Assembly (NCBI RefSeq): GCF_000186345.1
Contig: NC_014962.1
Span: forward strand, 62,001-126,000
Length of the DNA stretch: 64,000 nucleotides
Origin: Isosphaera pallida ATCC 43644
GTDB taxonomy: Bacteria; Planctomycetota; Planctomycetia; Isosphaerales; Isosphaeraceae
Direction of reading: 5' to 3'
Position 1 is the stretch's first letter, and each line of letters opens with the position of its first letter. The position numbers and the translations under genes are program-made. Positions 43,782-52,224 of the stretch are shown in pieces. The notes beneath the pieces are model-generated. The model saw only the letters and a program-made list of their open reading frames with translations, did not search any database and was not told where the DNA came from.

Positions 43782-45053
43782 ATGACACTTCGCAAACGGC
43801 CTCGAACTTTGGGTTTGGCGGCGGGCCTCACGGTCGGCCTGACCGCCTGGATTAACCCGCCGGGCGTGGCCCAACCGCCCATGGGACCGGTGCTGCGATC
43901 CAACGCCGATCGTCCCGCCCGCGTTGTCGCTCCCGAGGGGCCGCCGATTGCCTTCTCGGCCGCCCCGTCGCCGGCTCCAACTCCGGCCCCCGCCGCGTCA
44001 ATCCCCCCCCCGACCTTTGCCGGCTCGTCCTCGCCGGCCTTCAACCCGCCGCCTTATCCTTCTCCCTATGCCTCTGCCTTTCCCTACGCGGCTCAACCGC
44101 CCGCGGGAGTGATGCCAGCCGCTTACGCCCCGCCCGCTCAGGCGGCCAACCTCTATCCGGTTTCTCCAGTGCCCGCCGTCGCTCAGCCTGCCGCGTCGGC
44201 GTCGGCCACGCCGGCGGCTCAGCCTCAGCCTGGGGGAACGTCTCCGGCGTATCCCGTCGCGGCGGCGGGTTCAGTTCCGCAACTGGGGGGGTATCCCGCG
44301 CCCTACTACCCGGCGTATCCCAACATGGCTCCGCTTCCTTATCCGGCGGTGGTTCCGCAGGTGGCGATGCCCCAAGCGCCTCCGCCTCCGCCCACCAAAC
44401 CGATGCCTCAGATGCCGATTTTCGCTAACCCCCAAGGTGGTGGCTCGGGATCGGGGCGAGCGGGAGGGATGGTGTACGACCCGGCCACCGGCACCTGGCG
44501 GCCCTCGCCGTTTGCGGTCCTCAATCCCACCGGTCCCGCTGGTGGAGCCGCGGGCACCGGAAGTCTGTTGGGGGGGCTGCGTGACCGCGTGCTGGGCTGG
44601 CCCGAAAAGTTCGTCGAGCCGCCCCTAGGAGCCGCGTCCAACGAGTTCATCGAACTTCAACGCAGCAAGGCGCTTGAGGGCAAATACACCCTCTACCGTT
44701 CCGACTTCGTTTCCGGCACCGACAGGCTTTCCCCCGGCGGAGCCAATCGTCTCAATCGCATGGCAACACGGTTGAATCGTTGGATGGGGCCGCTGACCAT
44801 CGAGTGGGTGCCTGAGGATCCGGCGATTGGCGAGGCCCGCCGCAACCGCATCGTGTCGCTGTTGCAGGGAGCCGGCTTCAACATCGCTCCCGAACAAGTC
44901 GTCGTCGGACCGTCGCCCTACGAAGGGCTGCGGGGTGAAGAAGGGGTTGGACACTACAACGCCATCATCAACCGCTACACCCAGGGGCTTGACAGCTTCC
45001 AGTCCAACATCGCTGGAGGCGAAGCTCTGCAAACCACCGGCGGTGGCAGTTGA
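43782..45053 (+). CDS. Pro-rich exported protein with OmpA-like C-terminus
   Basis: 423 residues; ATG 43782 has AGGA ten bases upstream. A leader (LGLAAGLTVGLTAWINPPGVAQ) is followed by about 220 residues of Pro/Ala/Tyr-rich low complexity. The last 140 residues fold-like segment (YRSDFVSGTDRLSPGGANRLNRMATRLNRWMGPLTIEWVPEDPAIGEARRN and SLLQGAGFNIAPEQVVVGPS) has the pattern of an OmpA/CpaD-type periplasmic domain: initial hydrophobic strand, a helix with conserved Asn/Leu, then a strand with charged residues. It lies between the secretin and the TPR gene, where Tad loci carry CpaD/TadB-type partners, so a structural role in the secretin complex is likely. A family call is not secure. Confidence 0.65.
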   Translation: MTLRKRPRTLGLAAGLTVGLTAWINPPGVAQPPMGPVLRSNADRPARVVAPEGPPIAFSAAPSPAPTPAPAASIPPPTFAGSSSPAFNPPPYPSPYASAFPYAAQPPAGVMPAAYAPPAQAANLYPVSPVPAVAQPAASASATPAAQPQPGGTSPAYPVAAAGSVPQLGGYPAPYYPAYPNMAPLPYPAVVPQVAMPQAPPPPPTKPMPQMPIFANPQGGGSGSGRAGGMVYDPATGTWRPSPFAVLNPTGPAGGAAGTGSLLGGLRDRVLGWPEKFVEPPLGAASNEFIELQRSKALEGKYTLYRSDFVSGTDRLSPGGANRLNRMATRLNRWMGPLTIEWVPEDPAIGEARRNRIVSLLQGAGFNIAPEQVVVGPSPYEGLRGEEGVGHYNAIINRYTQGLDSFQSNIAGGEALQTTGGGS

Positions 45054-45418
45054 CGTGACGAGTTTGAGTTGACTTGAGAATCGAATCGTCGCGGGCCGTT
45101 CCAAGGGGACGGTCCCGACCTTGGAATGGCCGGTGCGGCTCGCCGCAAGACTAAGCGAACGGCGTTGTCCAAACGAGACGGGCCGCAATCCCCCGCTCAA
45201 GATGGCTGTTCCCGAATGCCGAAACGATGGTAGCGATCACGCCAGAAAGATGGATTCCATAAATCAAGCAGCTGGCGAGGTCAAAAGGGGTGGGGTTCAG
45301 GTGAGTTAGATTCAAGCCCGGACAAGGGATGGGATGAGTTGATCACCCGCTCGAAATCATCGCCGGGATGGCCAACCGACCCGGCGGATGCAACCGACTC
45401 AGGAGGAGGGGACGGACG
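45054..45418. other. 365-bp intergenic region with terminator hairpin
   Basis: Between the OmpA-like and TPR genes. Contains the hairpin at 45094-45131, so the TPR gene probably has its own promoter, but I cannot identify it. Confidence 0.5.
45094..45131 (+). terminator. Hairpin downstream of the OmpA-like gene
   Basis: Arms GGCCGTTCCAAGG and CCTTGGAATGGCC pair over 13 positions with one G-U, around a 12-base loop. It starts 41 bases after the stop codon. Confidence 0.65.
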
Positions 45419-46360
45419 ATGGGGTCACATGTGCGGACGCCAAGCCAATGCCGACTCGTTGGCCTGGCGGGATTGCTAAGCCTGACGCTGGCCGCGGGTT
45501 GCCAGAATGTCAATGGTCCCAAGGAGCTGGCCAACAACGCCGGGCGCGATGGGTTGGAAACGGTCCAGGGAAGCCATTCCTTCACCGCCAAGGTTACCGA
45601 TCAACAAGCCTACAACGTTCATATGGACCTGGGACGGGTGCATGAATTGCGGGGCGCTCACGAAGCGGCAATCGCCGAATATCTCCAGGCGCTGGAGGTT
45701 TGCGAGCGTTCCCCCGGTCGCGGCCTGCTCCATGTGGCGGCAGGATCGAACCTCAACGCCCGCAAGGCCAAGGCCCACCGTCGAATTGCCTCCGCCTATG
45801 ACCGTCTGGGGCAATTCGCCCAGGCCGAAACCCACTACCGCCTCGCTCTTCAGTTGACTCCCAACGACCACCATATCTGGAATGACGCCGGTTACAGCTA
45901 TTATCTCCAGAACCGTTGGTCCGACTCGGAACGAGCGCTGCGCACCGCCGCGAGCATGGCTCCCGAGGACAGCCGGGTTCAAATCAATCTCGGTCTGACT
46001 CTGGCCGCCTCCGGCAAAATTGACGAGGCCTACAATTGCCTGGCTAAGGTGGCCGGCCCCGCCGTGGCCCACGCCAACCTCGGCTACATCCTGGCCGCCT
46101 CCGGCAAACGCGCCGAGGCCCGCGAACACTACATGGCCGCCCTTCGTCTCCAACCGGAATACACCCCTTTCCAGCGGGCCTTGCGCAAGCTCGACGAGGA
46201 GATTCAAACCGCCGGGGGAGGGGTGACTCCCAAACCCTCGTTCCTGGCGGTTCAACCCGAGCCCACCGCCTTCTGGCAAGATCCCAAAATCGCTCGCGCG
46301 TCGGCGATCACCGGCATCCCCATGCCGCGCCCCCTAGACCTAACCCTCAAAGCCAACTAA
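45419..46360 (+). CDS. TPR-repeat lipoprotein, TadD-like
   Basis: 313 residues from ATG 45419, with a GGAGGAGGGG box seven bases upstream. The leader VGLAGLLSLTLAAGCQN contains a lipobox (LAAGC). At least four TPR-like helical pairs follow: VHMDLGRVHELRGAHEAAIAEYLQALE, KAHRRIASAYDRLGQFAQAETHYRLALQL, HHIWNDAGYSYYLQNRWSDSERALRTAASM, and VQINLGLTLAASGKIDEAYNCL. TPR lipoproteins (TadD/PilF type) help assemble the secretin of Tad and type IV pili, so with the secretin two genes upstream this is the likely role. No pilus ATPase or inner-membrane platform is in the window. Confidence 0.82.
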   Translation: MGSHVRTPSQCRLVGLAGLLSLTLAAGCQNVNGPKELANNAGRDGLETVQGSHSFTAKVTDQQAYNVHMDLGRVHELRGAHEAAIAEYLQALEVCERSPGRGLLHVAAGSNLNARKAKAHRRIASAYDRLGQFAQAETHYRLALQLTPNDHHIWNDAGYSYYLQNRWSDSERALRTAASMAPEDSRVQINLGLTLAASGKIDEAYNCLAKVAGPAVAHANLGYILAASGKRAEAREHYMAALRLQPEYTPFQRALRKLDEEIQTAGGGVTPKPSFLAVQPEPTAFWQDPKIARASAITGIPMPRPLDLTLKAN

Positions 46361-46462
46361 TCGAAACAAACTTGAATGCGTCGTCAGTTCGAATCGCCCC
46401 GCGTGACTTCGTTTCGCTTCTCTCTCCAAGCCCGTCCGCCCGAGGTCCCGTTCAGGCGGCTC

Positions 46463-46492
46463 CTCCCGGCTCGACCCGAGCCCAGCCGGGAG
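46463..46492. terminator. Hairpin downstream of the TPR gene
   Basis: CTCCCGGCT and AGCCGGGAG form a perfect 9-bp stem around a 12-base loop, about 100 bases after the TPR stop. Confidence 0.5.
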
Positions 46493-46710
46493 ACGCTCGT
46501 TCCCGCTCATGGGTTTCCAACCGACTTGTTCCGTTCATTGAATAAATAGTATGAACAGGTTGATTGATTCTTGCAGGCAGTGCCGATGTTCCGCCTGATC
46601 CCGAAGTTCGGGAAGGACCGTCCCCTCCTCCGATTCCGAAACTTCGGGTTCCCCGCGCCAGGGTTCCGGCTCATCGCGCCGTGACCAACGACCGAACTCG
46701 ATTCGGTTCC

Positions 46711-46734
46711 GCTTCTGCTTCTGCTTCTGCTTCC
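46711..46734. repeat. Short GCTTCT microsatellite
   Basis: Three exact GCTTCT units and one imperfect unit. Non-coding; may vary in length between strains. Confidence 0.6.
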
Positions 46735-46849
46735 TCTCGATGGTGGTCCAGCCTCCCTCGTCCCGCTCCGCCGTCCGAGTCGTTCCCTTAGGGAAGGGCT
46801 TGGACGGCGGCGTTTCGAAGGTCGGAACGACATCGAGAAACATGGCGAC

Positions 46850-48532
46850 TCACGAGACTGGGATCATTCTGAGCGCCGTCGAGCGGGTTTCGACCTCCTC
46901 ATTGGACATCACGGCTTCGGTCTCGAACTCGACCTCGATCGAGCCGCCGCCGGTCAGATCGGTGCCGGTGACGCTCAGACGCCCATCTTGGGAGATGGCG
47001 AAGACCACCCGAATCGGACTTTGCGCCGGCAGGTTCTCTGGCAGGGTCAAGGTGGCCACCCCTACCTCCTGACAATCGGCGGGGTTGGTCGAAGCGGTCT
47101 CGCCCGCCACCACCTTGATGTCCACCGCGATCTGGTTGGCCTGGTCGGTGCCGAAGTCCTGCACGCTTTGGGCGGGCACCTCGGTGTTGCGCCTCAATAA
47201 GTAGACCACCACATCGTGGTTGGTGTGGTCTTTAGCGACCACGCCCAGGCTTTTGCTTAGAACGTTGACGATTTTGGTGTTGACAAGTTCCCGCACCGGT
47301 CCGGTCAAGGTGAAGCCGATGCGGGCTTCGATGGTGTCGAGGGCCTGTTCGACTTGGGCGGTCGTGACCGCCTCCAGGTCGAGACCGCCGCTAGCGGCCT
47401 CGGCCTGGGGATGGTGAACCGCCAAAATCTCCTTGACCTCCTGTTGAAGCGCCTCTTTGAGTCCGTAAAGTGCCGCCCCTTTAGCCACCGCCTCGTCGGG
47501 GTCGAATATCTCGGGTTCCTTGCCGAATTCCTGGATCAGACGGGCTTTGATTTGAGGCATTCGGGTAGCGCCGCCTACCAAGATGATCTTGGAGAAGGTC
47601 TCGTAGCCTTTGGCCTTAGCTTCAGCCAACATCTCGCGGGTCAGTTCGATGGTGCGATCCAGCAGGTGCTTGGTGATTTCCTCGAACTTGGATCGGTCGA
47701 GTTCCACGCGGGCCTGGTGTCCGGCGTGAGTGACCCGGAAGGGAGCCTTGTCGCGCTGGGTGAGGGTTTTTTTGCCGCGTTCGGCCTGAAGAAAAAGGTC
47801 GTTGAGGACTTCGGGATCGTCCATTGGGTCCTCAGCGCAGCCGGTTTGTTCCTGGAACTCCGAGGCGAGGTGAACCACGATTGCCTCGTCCCAAAGCGCG
47901 CCGCCGAGCCGGTGGTCGCCGCCGGTGCAGATGACCTGGATGAGCCGGTCCTTGATGGCGATCATGGTCACGTCGAAGGTGCCGCCGCCCAGGTCGTACA
48001 CCAACACGGTCTGATCCTCCTCCTGCTCCAGACCATAGGCGATCGCCGCGGCGGTTGGTTCATTGAGGATCGCTCGCACGTTCAGACCCGCCAGGCGCCC
48101 GGCGTTGGCGGTCGCCTCACGCTCGCTAATCCCAAAATAAGCTGGACAGGTGATCACAACATCGCGGATTTCCTCGCCCAACGCTCGTTCGGCGTCGCCG
48201 ACCACCTTGCGCAACACGAACGAACTGAGATCCTCGGCCGAATAGCTTTGCCCGCCGACCTTGAAGACGAAGTGAGGGTCGCCCATGTGTTGTTTGAACA
48301 GCGAGGCGACCTTGTCGGGTTCGACCTTGGCCGACTCCTTGGCGGTATTGCCGACGATCACCGACTCGCCGTCAAAGAGAACGACCGAGGGGGTGATGCG
48401 TTCCGACTCCTGGTTGGGCACCACCACTGGCTTGCCGTGTTCGTCCACATAGGCGATCGCCGAATAGGTAGTGCCCAAGTCGATGCCAAACACTTTTTTG
48501 ATTGCGTGGTGGGAGGAGGGGGCGTCGCTCAC
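46850..48532 (-). CDS. Hsp70-family chaperone without C-terminal lid
   Basis: 560 residues from GTG 48532, with GGAG nine bases upstream; the frame extends to 48658 but the family match starts at KKVFGIDLGTTYSAIAYVD. ATPase motifs are intact: phosphate 1 loop GIDLGTTYSA, connect region (NEPTAAAIAYGL), phosphate 2 YDLGGGTFDVTMI and the adenosine site ILVGGATRMPQI. The substrate-binding beta-sandwich follows (LSKSLGVVAKDH, then VFAISQDGRLSVTGTDLTGGGSIEVEFE). The protein stops about there, without the helical lid and disordered tail of about 100 residues seen in DnaK. An insertion sits where DnaK goes into its linker (AEAASGGLDLEAVTTAQVEQALDTIEARI). No dnaJ or grpE is adjacent. Confidence 0.9.
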   Translation of the reverse strand: MSDAPSSHHAIKKVFGIDLGTTYSAIAYVDEHGKPVVVPNQESERITPSVVLFDGESVIVGNTAKESAKVEPDKVASLFKQHMGDPHFVFKVGGQSYSAEDLSSFVLRKVVGDAERALGEEIRDVVITCPAYFGISEREATANAGRLAGLNVRAILNEPTAAAIAYGLEQEEDQTVLVYDLGGGTFDVTMIAIKDRLIQVICTGGDHRLGGALWDEAIVVHLASEFQEQTGCAEDPMDDPEVLNDLFLQAERGKKTLTQRDKAPFRVTHAGHQARVELDRSKFEEITKHLLDRTIELTREMLAEAKAKGYETFSKIILVGGATRMPQIKARLIQEFGKEPEIFDPDEAVAKGAALYGLKEALQQEVKEILAVHHPQAEAASGGLDLEAVTTAQVEQALDTIEARIGFTLTGPVRELVNTKIVNVLSKSLGVVAKDHTNHDVVVYLLRRNTEVPAQSVQDFGTDQANQIAVDIKVVAGETASTNPADCQEVGVATLTLPENLPAQSPIRVVFAISQDGRLSVTGTDLTGGGSIEVEFETEAVMSNEEVETRSTALRMIPVS

Positions 48533-48669
48533 GGCGGGCAACTCCAGGAGGATCGATCGAGTCGAACCGAAACGAGAATTTGAGCGGGACACGACAACCC
48601 AACGCAAGGAACTCGCGGCGATCCCAATCCGCGAGGTGGGCGGGACCAATCGTCGCAACTACCCCCATG

Positions 48670-49377
48670 TTACGGTCTTTTCGTGCGTGAGGTGAGGGGA
48701 TCCACCGATCGCGGATCGGAATCGGAATCCGCGTCGGAGTCGGTGTTGGCCCGCGCATTCGATTCCGAACGCCTCGGCGGTTGGTCGCCCGGCTCGGAGC
48801 GGGACCATGCGGGACGCGGCGTGGGCCAACGTCCCGAAAGATGCATTAAGACCAATCCATCGTAAAGCATGTGGGTGAGAATGGGAGCGCCGAGGTCTTC
48901 AGTCGTAATCCACATCCACCCCAAAAAGGCTCCAATGAGCGTGGCGACCACCGCATAGCCGGGGGTGACGGCGTGACTGACCCCAAACAGCAGCGACGCC
49001 AACGCCAGCCCCCACCAAACCCCCAGCCACTCGCTCAGTCCGCCCTGGATGAAGCCCCGGAACAGAAATTCCTCGCACACCCCGGCCAGCAACGCGGCGG
49101 CGATCAGTTCCACCAGGTTCAACTGACGCAGGATACCGACAATTTCCCGATCCATGAACTCATCGATGCCTCGGAGCCAACGTGGCGGCCAACGTCGTCC
49201 CGCCAGAAACAGCACGTAGAGCGGAATCGTGCCCGCCACTCCCACAGCCAAACCGAGACCGCTCCAGCGGATCAAGCCGGTCATCGGCTGCTCGAACCAC
49301 CAGCCCAGAACATGAGCCAGCGCCAGCAGCCCCACCTCCAACACCACCAGGCTCACCAGGAATTCGGTTCGATTCAC
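48670..49377 (-). CDS. CPBP-family intramembrane glutamic protease
   Basis: Predicted membrane protease of the Rce1/CAAX-like (CPBP) family, about 235 residues from GTG 49377; a TTG at 49413 is possible. Six or seven hydrophobic helices are visible. Motif 1 is AGVCEEFLFRGFIQG (the EE pair with Arg), motif 2 FGVSHAV and motif 3 THMLYDGLVLM, all matching the catalytic residues. The C-terminal 40 residues are hydrophilic and Ser/Asp-rich with a repetitive DSDADSDSD run. These proteins have roles in peptide processing or immunity to small antimicrobial peptides in other bacteria, but no peptide cluster is nearby. Confidence 0.88.
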   Translation of the reverse strand: MNRTEFLVSLVVLEVGLLALAHVLGWWFEQPMTGLIRWSGLGLAVGVAGTIPLYVLFLAGRRWPPRWLRGIDEFMDREIVGILRQLNLVELIAAALLAGVCEEFLFRGFIQGGLSEWLGVWWGLALASLLFGVSHAVTPGYAVVATLIGAFLGWMWITTEDLGAPILTHMLYDGLVLMHLSGRWPTPRPAWSRSEPGDQPPRRSESNARANTDSDADSDSDPRSVDPLTSRTKRP

Positions 49378-49843
49378 GTCCGTTTCGCCACAAGGTTGCG
49401 TTGAGGAAAGCAAGATTTGGACAGGTCCACGTCGCCGGTGATCGGAGGCGAGCGGATCGGTCGAGGCGACGTCGCCTCAGGATCTCGTTCGCTTCGCGTC
49501 GTAGTCGCAACGCGATTCCGATGAGATATTCTACAAGGTAAGAGGATCCAATCGGTCGTCCTCCCGGTCAGGGTGTCCGTGCGACGATGACGATCGATGT
49601 TCGTTCGACATGGCGTTTCGATCGTCGCTGAGACTTGCTGTTTCATTCGACCGTGCCTCGCTACCATCCTTCCGAAAAAGGAGCAGTGAACATCTGATCC
49701 GATTGGTTGGTTCTCCAGCCAATTTGGAAGGGAAGGACACTCACTTGAAAATGGTTGCGTGAAAATCGGTTCCAGTTCATTGGATGGACGAGCCTAGTTC
49801 GCCGACGTTATTCACCAGTCCGATTTTGAGTGGAGTCGCTCTC
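49378..49843. other. 466-bp divergent intergenic region
   Basis: Between the protease (minus) and oxygenase (plus) starts. A frame continuing from the oxygenase reaches back to 49784 but has no ribosome site. No hairpin or repeat seen. Confidence 0.4.
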
Positions 49844-50947
49844 ATGCTCACCGTGGGTGATCCCGCGCCCTGGTTTCACGCTCGGAGCAGTGTGAATCCA
49901 AACTTCCATTTCGACACCGCCGCGGGGCGATACCTCGTGCTGTGCTTTTTCGGTTCGTCGTCCGATCCGGCGGCTCGCCGGGTTCTATCGGATCTTGAAC
50001 ACGCGACGGATCTGTCCAACATCGTGAATTGCTGCTTCTTTGGAGTAAGCCGTGACCCCGCCGACGAACACGAGGCGCGATTGCCCACTGGAAAGCCGGG
50101 CCTGATCTGGTTCTGGGATTTCGACAACGCGATTGGTCGTCTTTACGGGGTCCCGGACTCCCAGACGCCACGAAAGGACGACGCAGCCGAGGGCGATCGG
50201 TTCGCCTCCCAGATCACTTATGTGCTGGACCCGCGTCTGAGGGTGGTGGCGCGCGTCCCCTTCGCACCCGACCCTGCGCGTCACGTGCCCAACCTGGTTC
50301 GGATTGTCCGCGCGTTGCCGCCGGTCTCCAGCCTGGCTGAGGCCCATGCCCCGGTGTTGGTGGTGCCCCACATCTTCGAGCCGCATTTCTGCCGTCAATT
50401 GATCGAAATTTACGAAGCCGATGGGGGTTATGAATCCGGCTTCATGCGTGAAGTGGGGGGCAAGACCGTCCCGGTCCACGATCATTCCCACAAACGTCGC
50501 CGCGACTGCGAAATCAAAGACCTCCAGGTAATTCAGGCCTGCCAGATGCGGCTCAAGCGGCGGTTGATCCCAGAAATTCACAAGAGTTTCCAGTTCGAGG
50601 CCACTCGAATCGAGCGTCACATCGTGGCCTGCTACGACGCTTCCACCGGGGGCCATTTCCGCGCTCATCGGGACAACACCACCAAAGGCACCGCCCACCG
50701 TCGTTTCGCCATCTCGCTCAACCTCAACGACGACTTTCAAGGGGGAGATCTTCGCTTCGCCGAGTTTGGTCCCCGCACCTATCGGGCTCCAGTGGGCGGA
50801 GCGGTGGTTTTCTCCTGCTCGCTGCTTCACGAGGCCACGCCCGTCACCGCTGGCAAGCGTTATGCGTTCCTTCCGTTCCTCTACGACGACGTCGCGGCCG
50901 AGATTCGCCGTCGCAACGCCCAGTTCCTCGCCCCTGGTCCCAACTGA
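49844..50947 (+). CDS. Thioredoxin-like/2-oxoglutarate-Fe(II) oxygenase fusion
   Basis: 367 residues from ATG 49844 (GGAG eight bases upstream); an upstream ATG at 49784 lacks such a site. Residues about 1-155 look like an AhpC/TSA thioredoxin-fold domain (VGDPAPWFHARSSV, YLVLCFFGSSSDPAARRVLSDLE, PGLIWFWDFDNAIGRLYGV), but the peroxidatic Cys position is replaced, so peroxidase activity is unlikely. The C-terminal 200 residues form a prolyl-hydroxylase-like jelly roll: HFRAHRDNT (His and Asp of the iron triad near 274-276), LLHEATPV (second His near 328), and GKRYAFLPF (2OG-binding Arg). It should be an active oxygenase, with peptide or protein substrate unknown. Confidence 0.85.
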   Translation: MLTVGDPAPWFHARSSVNPNFHFDTAAGRYLVLCFFGSSSDPAARRVLSDLEHATDLSNIVNCCFFGVSRDPADEHEARLPTGKPGLIWFWDFDNAIGRLYGVPDSQTPRKDDAAEGDRFASQITYVLDPRLRVVARVPFAPDPARHVPNLVRIVRALPPVSSLAEAHAPVLVVPHIFEPHFCRQLIEIYEADGGYESGFMREVGGKTVPVHDHSHKRRRDCEIKDLQVIQACQMRLKRRLIPEIHKSFQFEATRIERHIVACYDASTGGHFRAHRDNTTKGTAHRRFAISLNLNDDFQGGDLRFAEFGPRTYRAPVGGAVVFSCSLLHEATPVTAGKRYAFLPFLYDDVAAEIRRRNAQFLAPGPN

Positions 50948-51128
50948 GTCCACGTTTCCCCGGCGTCACGTCCATCGCGTGGGCGACCCTGGTCCGCCGC
51001 CCGTTTCGCTTGAGGCGGACGGCGGTTAGACTGAGGCGACGCCCCCACGCGGGTGACCAAAGGCGGGGCGACCCTGCGACGAGACCAGATCAGACCAGCG
51101 AGATTCGATCGGAAAGGATCGTTGGACG

Positions 51129-52184
51129 ATGGCCACCATACGCATCGGCATCGCGGGCATCGGGTTTATGGGCATGATTCATTATCTGGCCGCCCAACGC
51201 GCCGAGGGAGTGACGGTGGCCGCCCTACAAAGCCGTTCGGCCAAGAAGCGGGCCGGGGATTGGACCGACATCCAAGGCAACTTTGGTCCCCGAGGCGGCA
51301 TGATGGATCTCTCCGGCGTGCGGGTCCATGAACGCTTCGAAGACCTGCTCGCCGATGAAACCGTCGATTTGGTCGATTTGTGCGTGCCCAACCCCGAACA
51401 CTCCTGCCTGGCTATTCAGGCGCTGGAGGCCGGCAAGGACGTGCTGGTTGAAAAGCCGATCGCCTTGAGAGTGGATGACGCCGACGCCATGATCGCCGCG
51501 GCCAGACGTTTCGGCCGTCTAGTGATGGTCGCCCACATCCTGCCGTTTTTCCCGGAGTTCGAGTTCGCCTATCAGGCGGTCGCCTCGGGAGAGCATGGCC
51601 GTTTACTGGCCGCGCACTTCACCCGAGTCATCTCGCGGCCTGATTGGGGCAACGCGGGCGACTTCGTCTCCGGCGGCGGACCGGCGATCGATCTGCATGT
51701 TCATGACACCCACTTCGTTGACCTCGTCTGTGGCCCCCCCCGCGCGGTTCGATCCCGCGGCGTGGTCGAATCAGGGGTGGTTATTCATTTGGATACCCAT
51801 TATCACTATCCCGACGGTGGACCGATCGTCTCAGCGGTTTCGGGAGCGTTGGCAACGGCCGGCCGGCCGTTTTCGCATGGCTTCGAACTCTATCTCGAGC
51901 GTGCCACGCTAAGCTTCCGGTTCGACAATCTGGCTGACGAACCCCGACTCTCCCCCCTGACCATAATCCACGCCAACGGCCAGATTGAGCGTCCACAGCT
52001 GGGCTCGGGCGACCCAATCGACGCCTTCGCCCGCGAATTGGAGGAGGCTGGGCGGGCCGTGGCTGGCCGCGTCGAATCGCGGATGCTTTCCGCGTCGCGT
52101 GCCCGTCGCGCCTTGCGCTCGTGTTTGGCCGAGGTGGAGAGCGTGTTGACCGGATTAGCCGTCAATCTGAGCGATTCCGAGTGA
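51129..52184 (+). CDS. Gfo/Idh/MocA-family oxidoreductase
   Basis: Predicted NAD(P)-dependent sugar or cyclitol dehydrogenase, 351 residues. The Rossmann motif GIAGIGFMGMIHYLAAQ and the EKPIAL signature are clear, along with VMVAHILPFFPEFEFAYQ and DLHVHDTHFVDLVCG in the C-terminal substrate domain (the HDTHF stretch includes the catalytic His). AAAGGA lies ten bases upstream of the ATG. The upstream TTAGACTGA box (near 51027) resembles the box at the other promoters but lacks a convincing -35. Substrate is not predictable; such enzymes are very common in planctomycetes. Confidence 0.9.
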   Translation: MATIRIGIAGIGFMGMIHYLAAQRAEGVTVAALQSRSAKKRAGDWTDIQGNFGPRGGMMDLSGVRVHERFEDLLADETVDLVDLCVPNPEHSCLAIQALEAGKDVLVEKPIALRVDDADAMIAAARRFGRLVMVAHILPFFPEFEFAYQAVASGEHGRLLAAHFTRVISRPDWGNAGDFVSGGGPAIDLHVHDTHFVDLVCGPPRAVRSRGVVESGVVIHLDTHYHYPDGGPIVSAVSGALATAGRPFSHGFELYLERATLSFRFDNLADEPRLSPLTIIHANGQIERPQLGSGDPIDAFARELEEAGRAVAGRVESRMLSASRARRALRSCLAEVESVLTGLAVNLSDSE

Positions 52185-52224
52185 CTCTCATCCTCCCTTT
52201 GAGGAGGGATTGGCCAAGGTCGGG

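Larger units (their letters stand above)
46361..46849. other. 489-bp intergenic region with hairpin and hexamer repeat
   Basis: Between the convergent TPR and Hsp70 genes. Contains the hairpin 46463-46492, a short palindrome CCCGAA-G-TTCGGG near 46600, and the (GCTTCT)n run at 46711-46734. No gene is evident. Confidence 0.5.
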
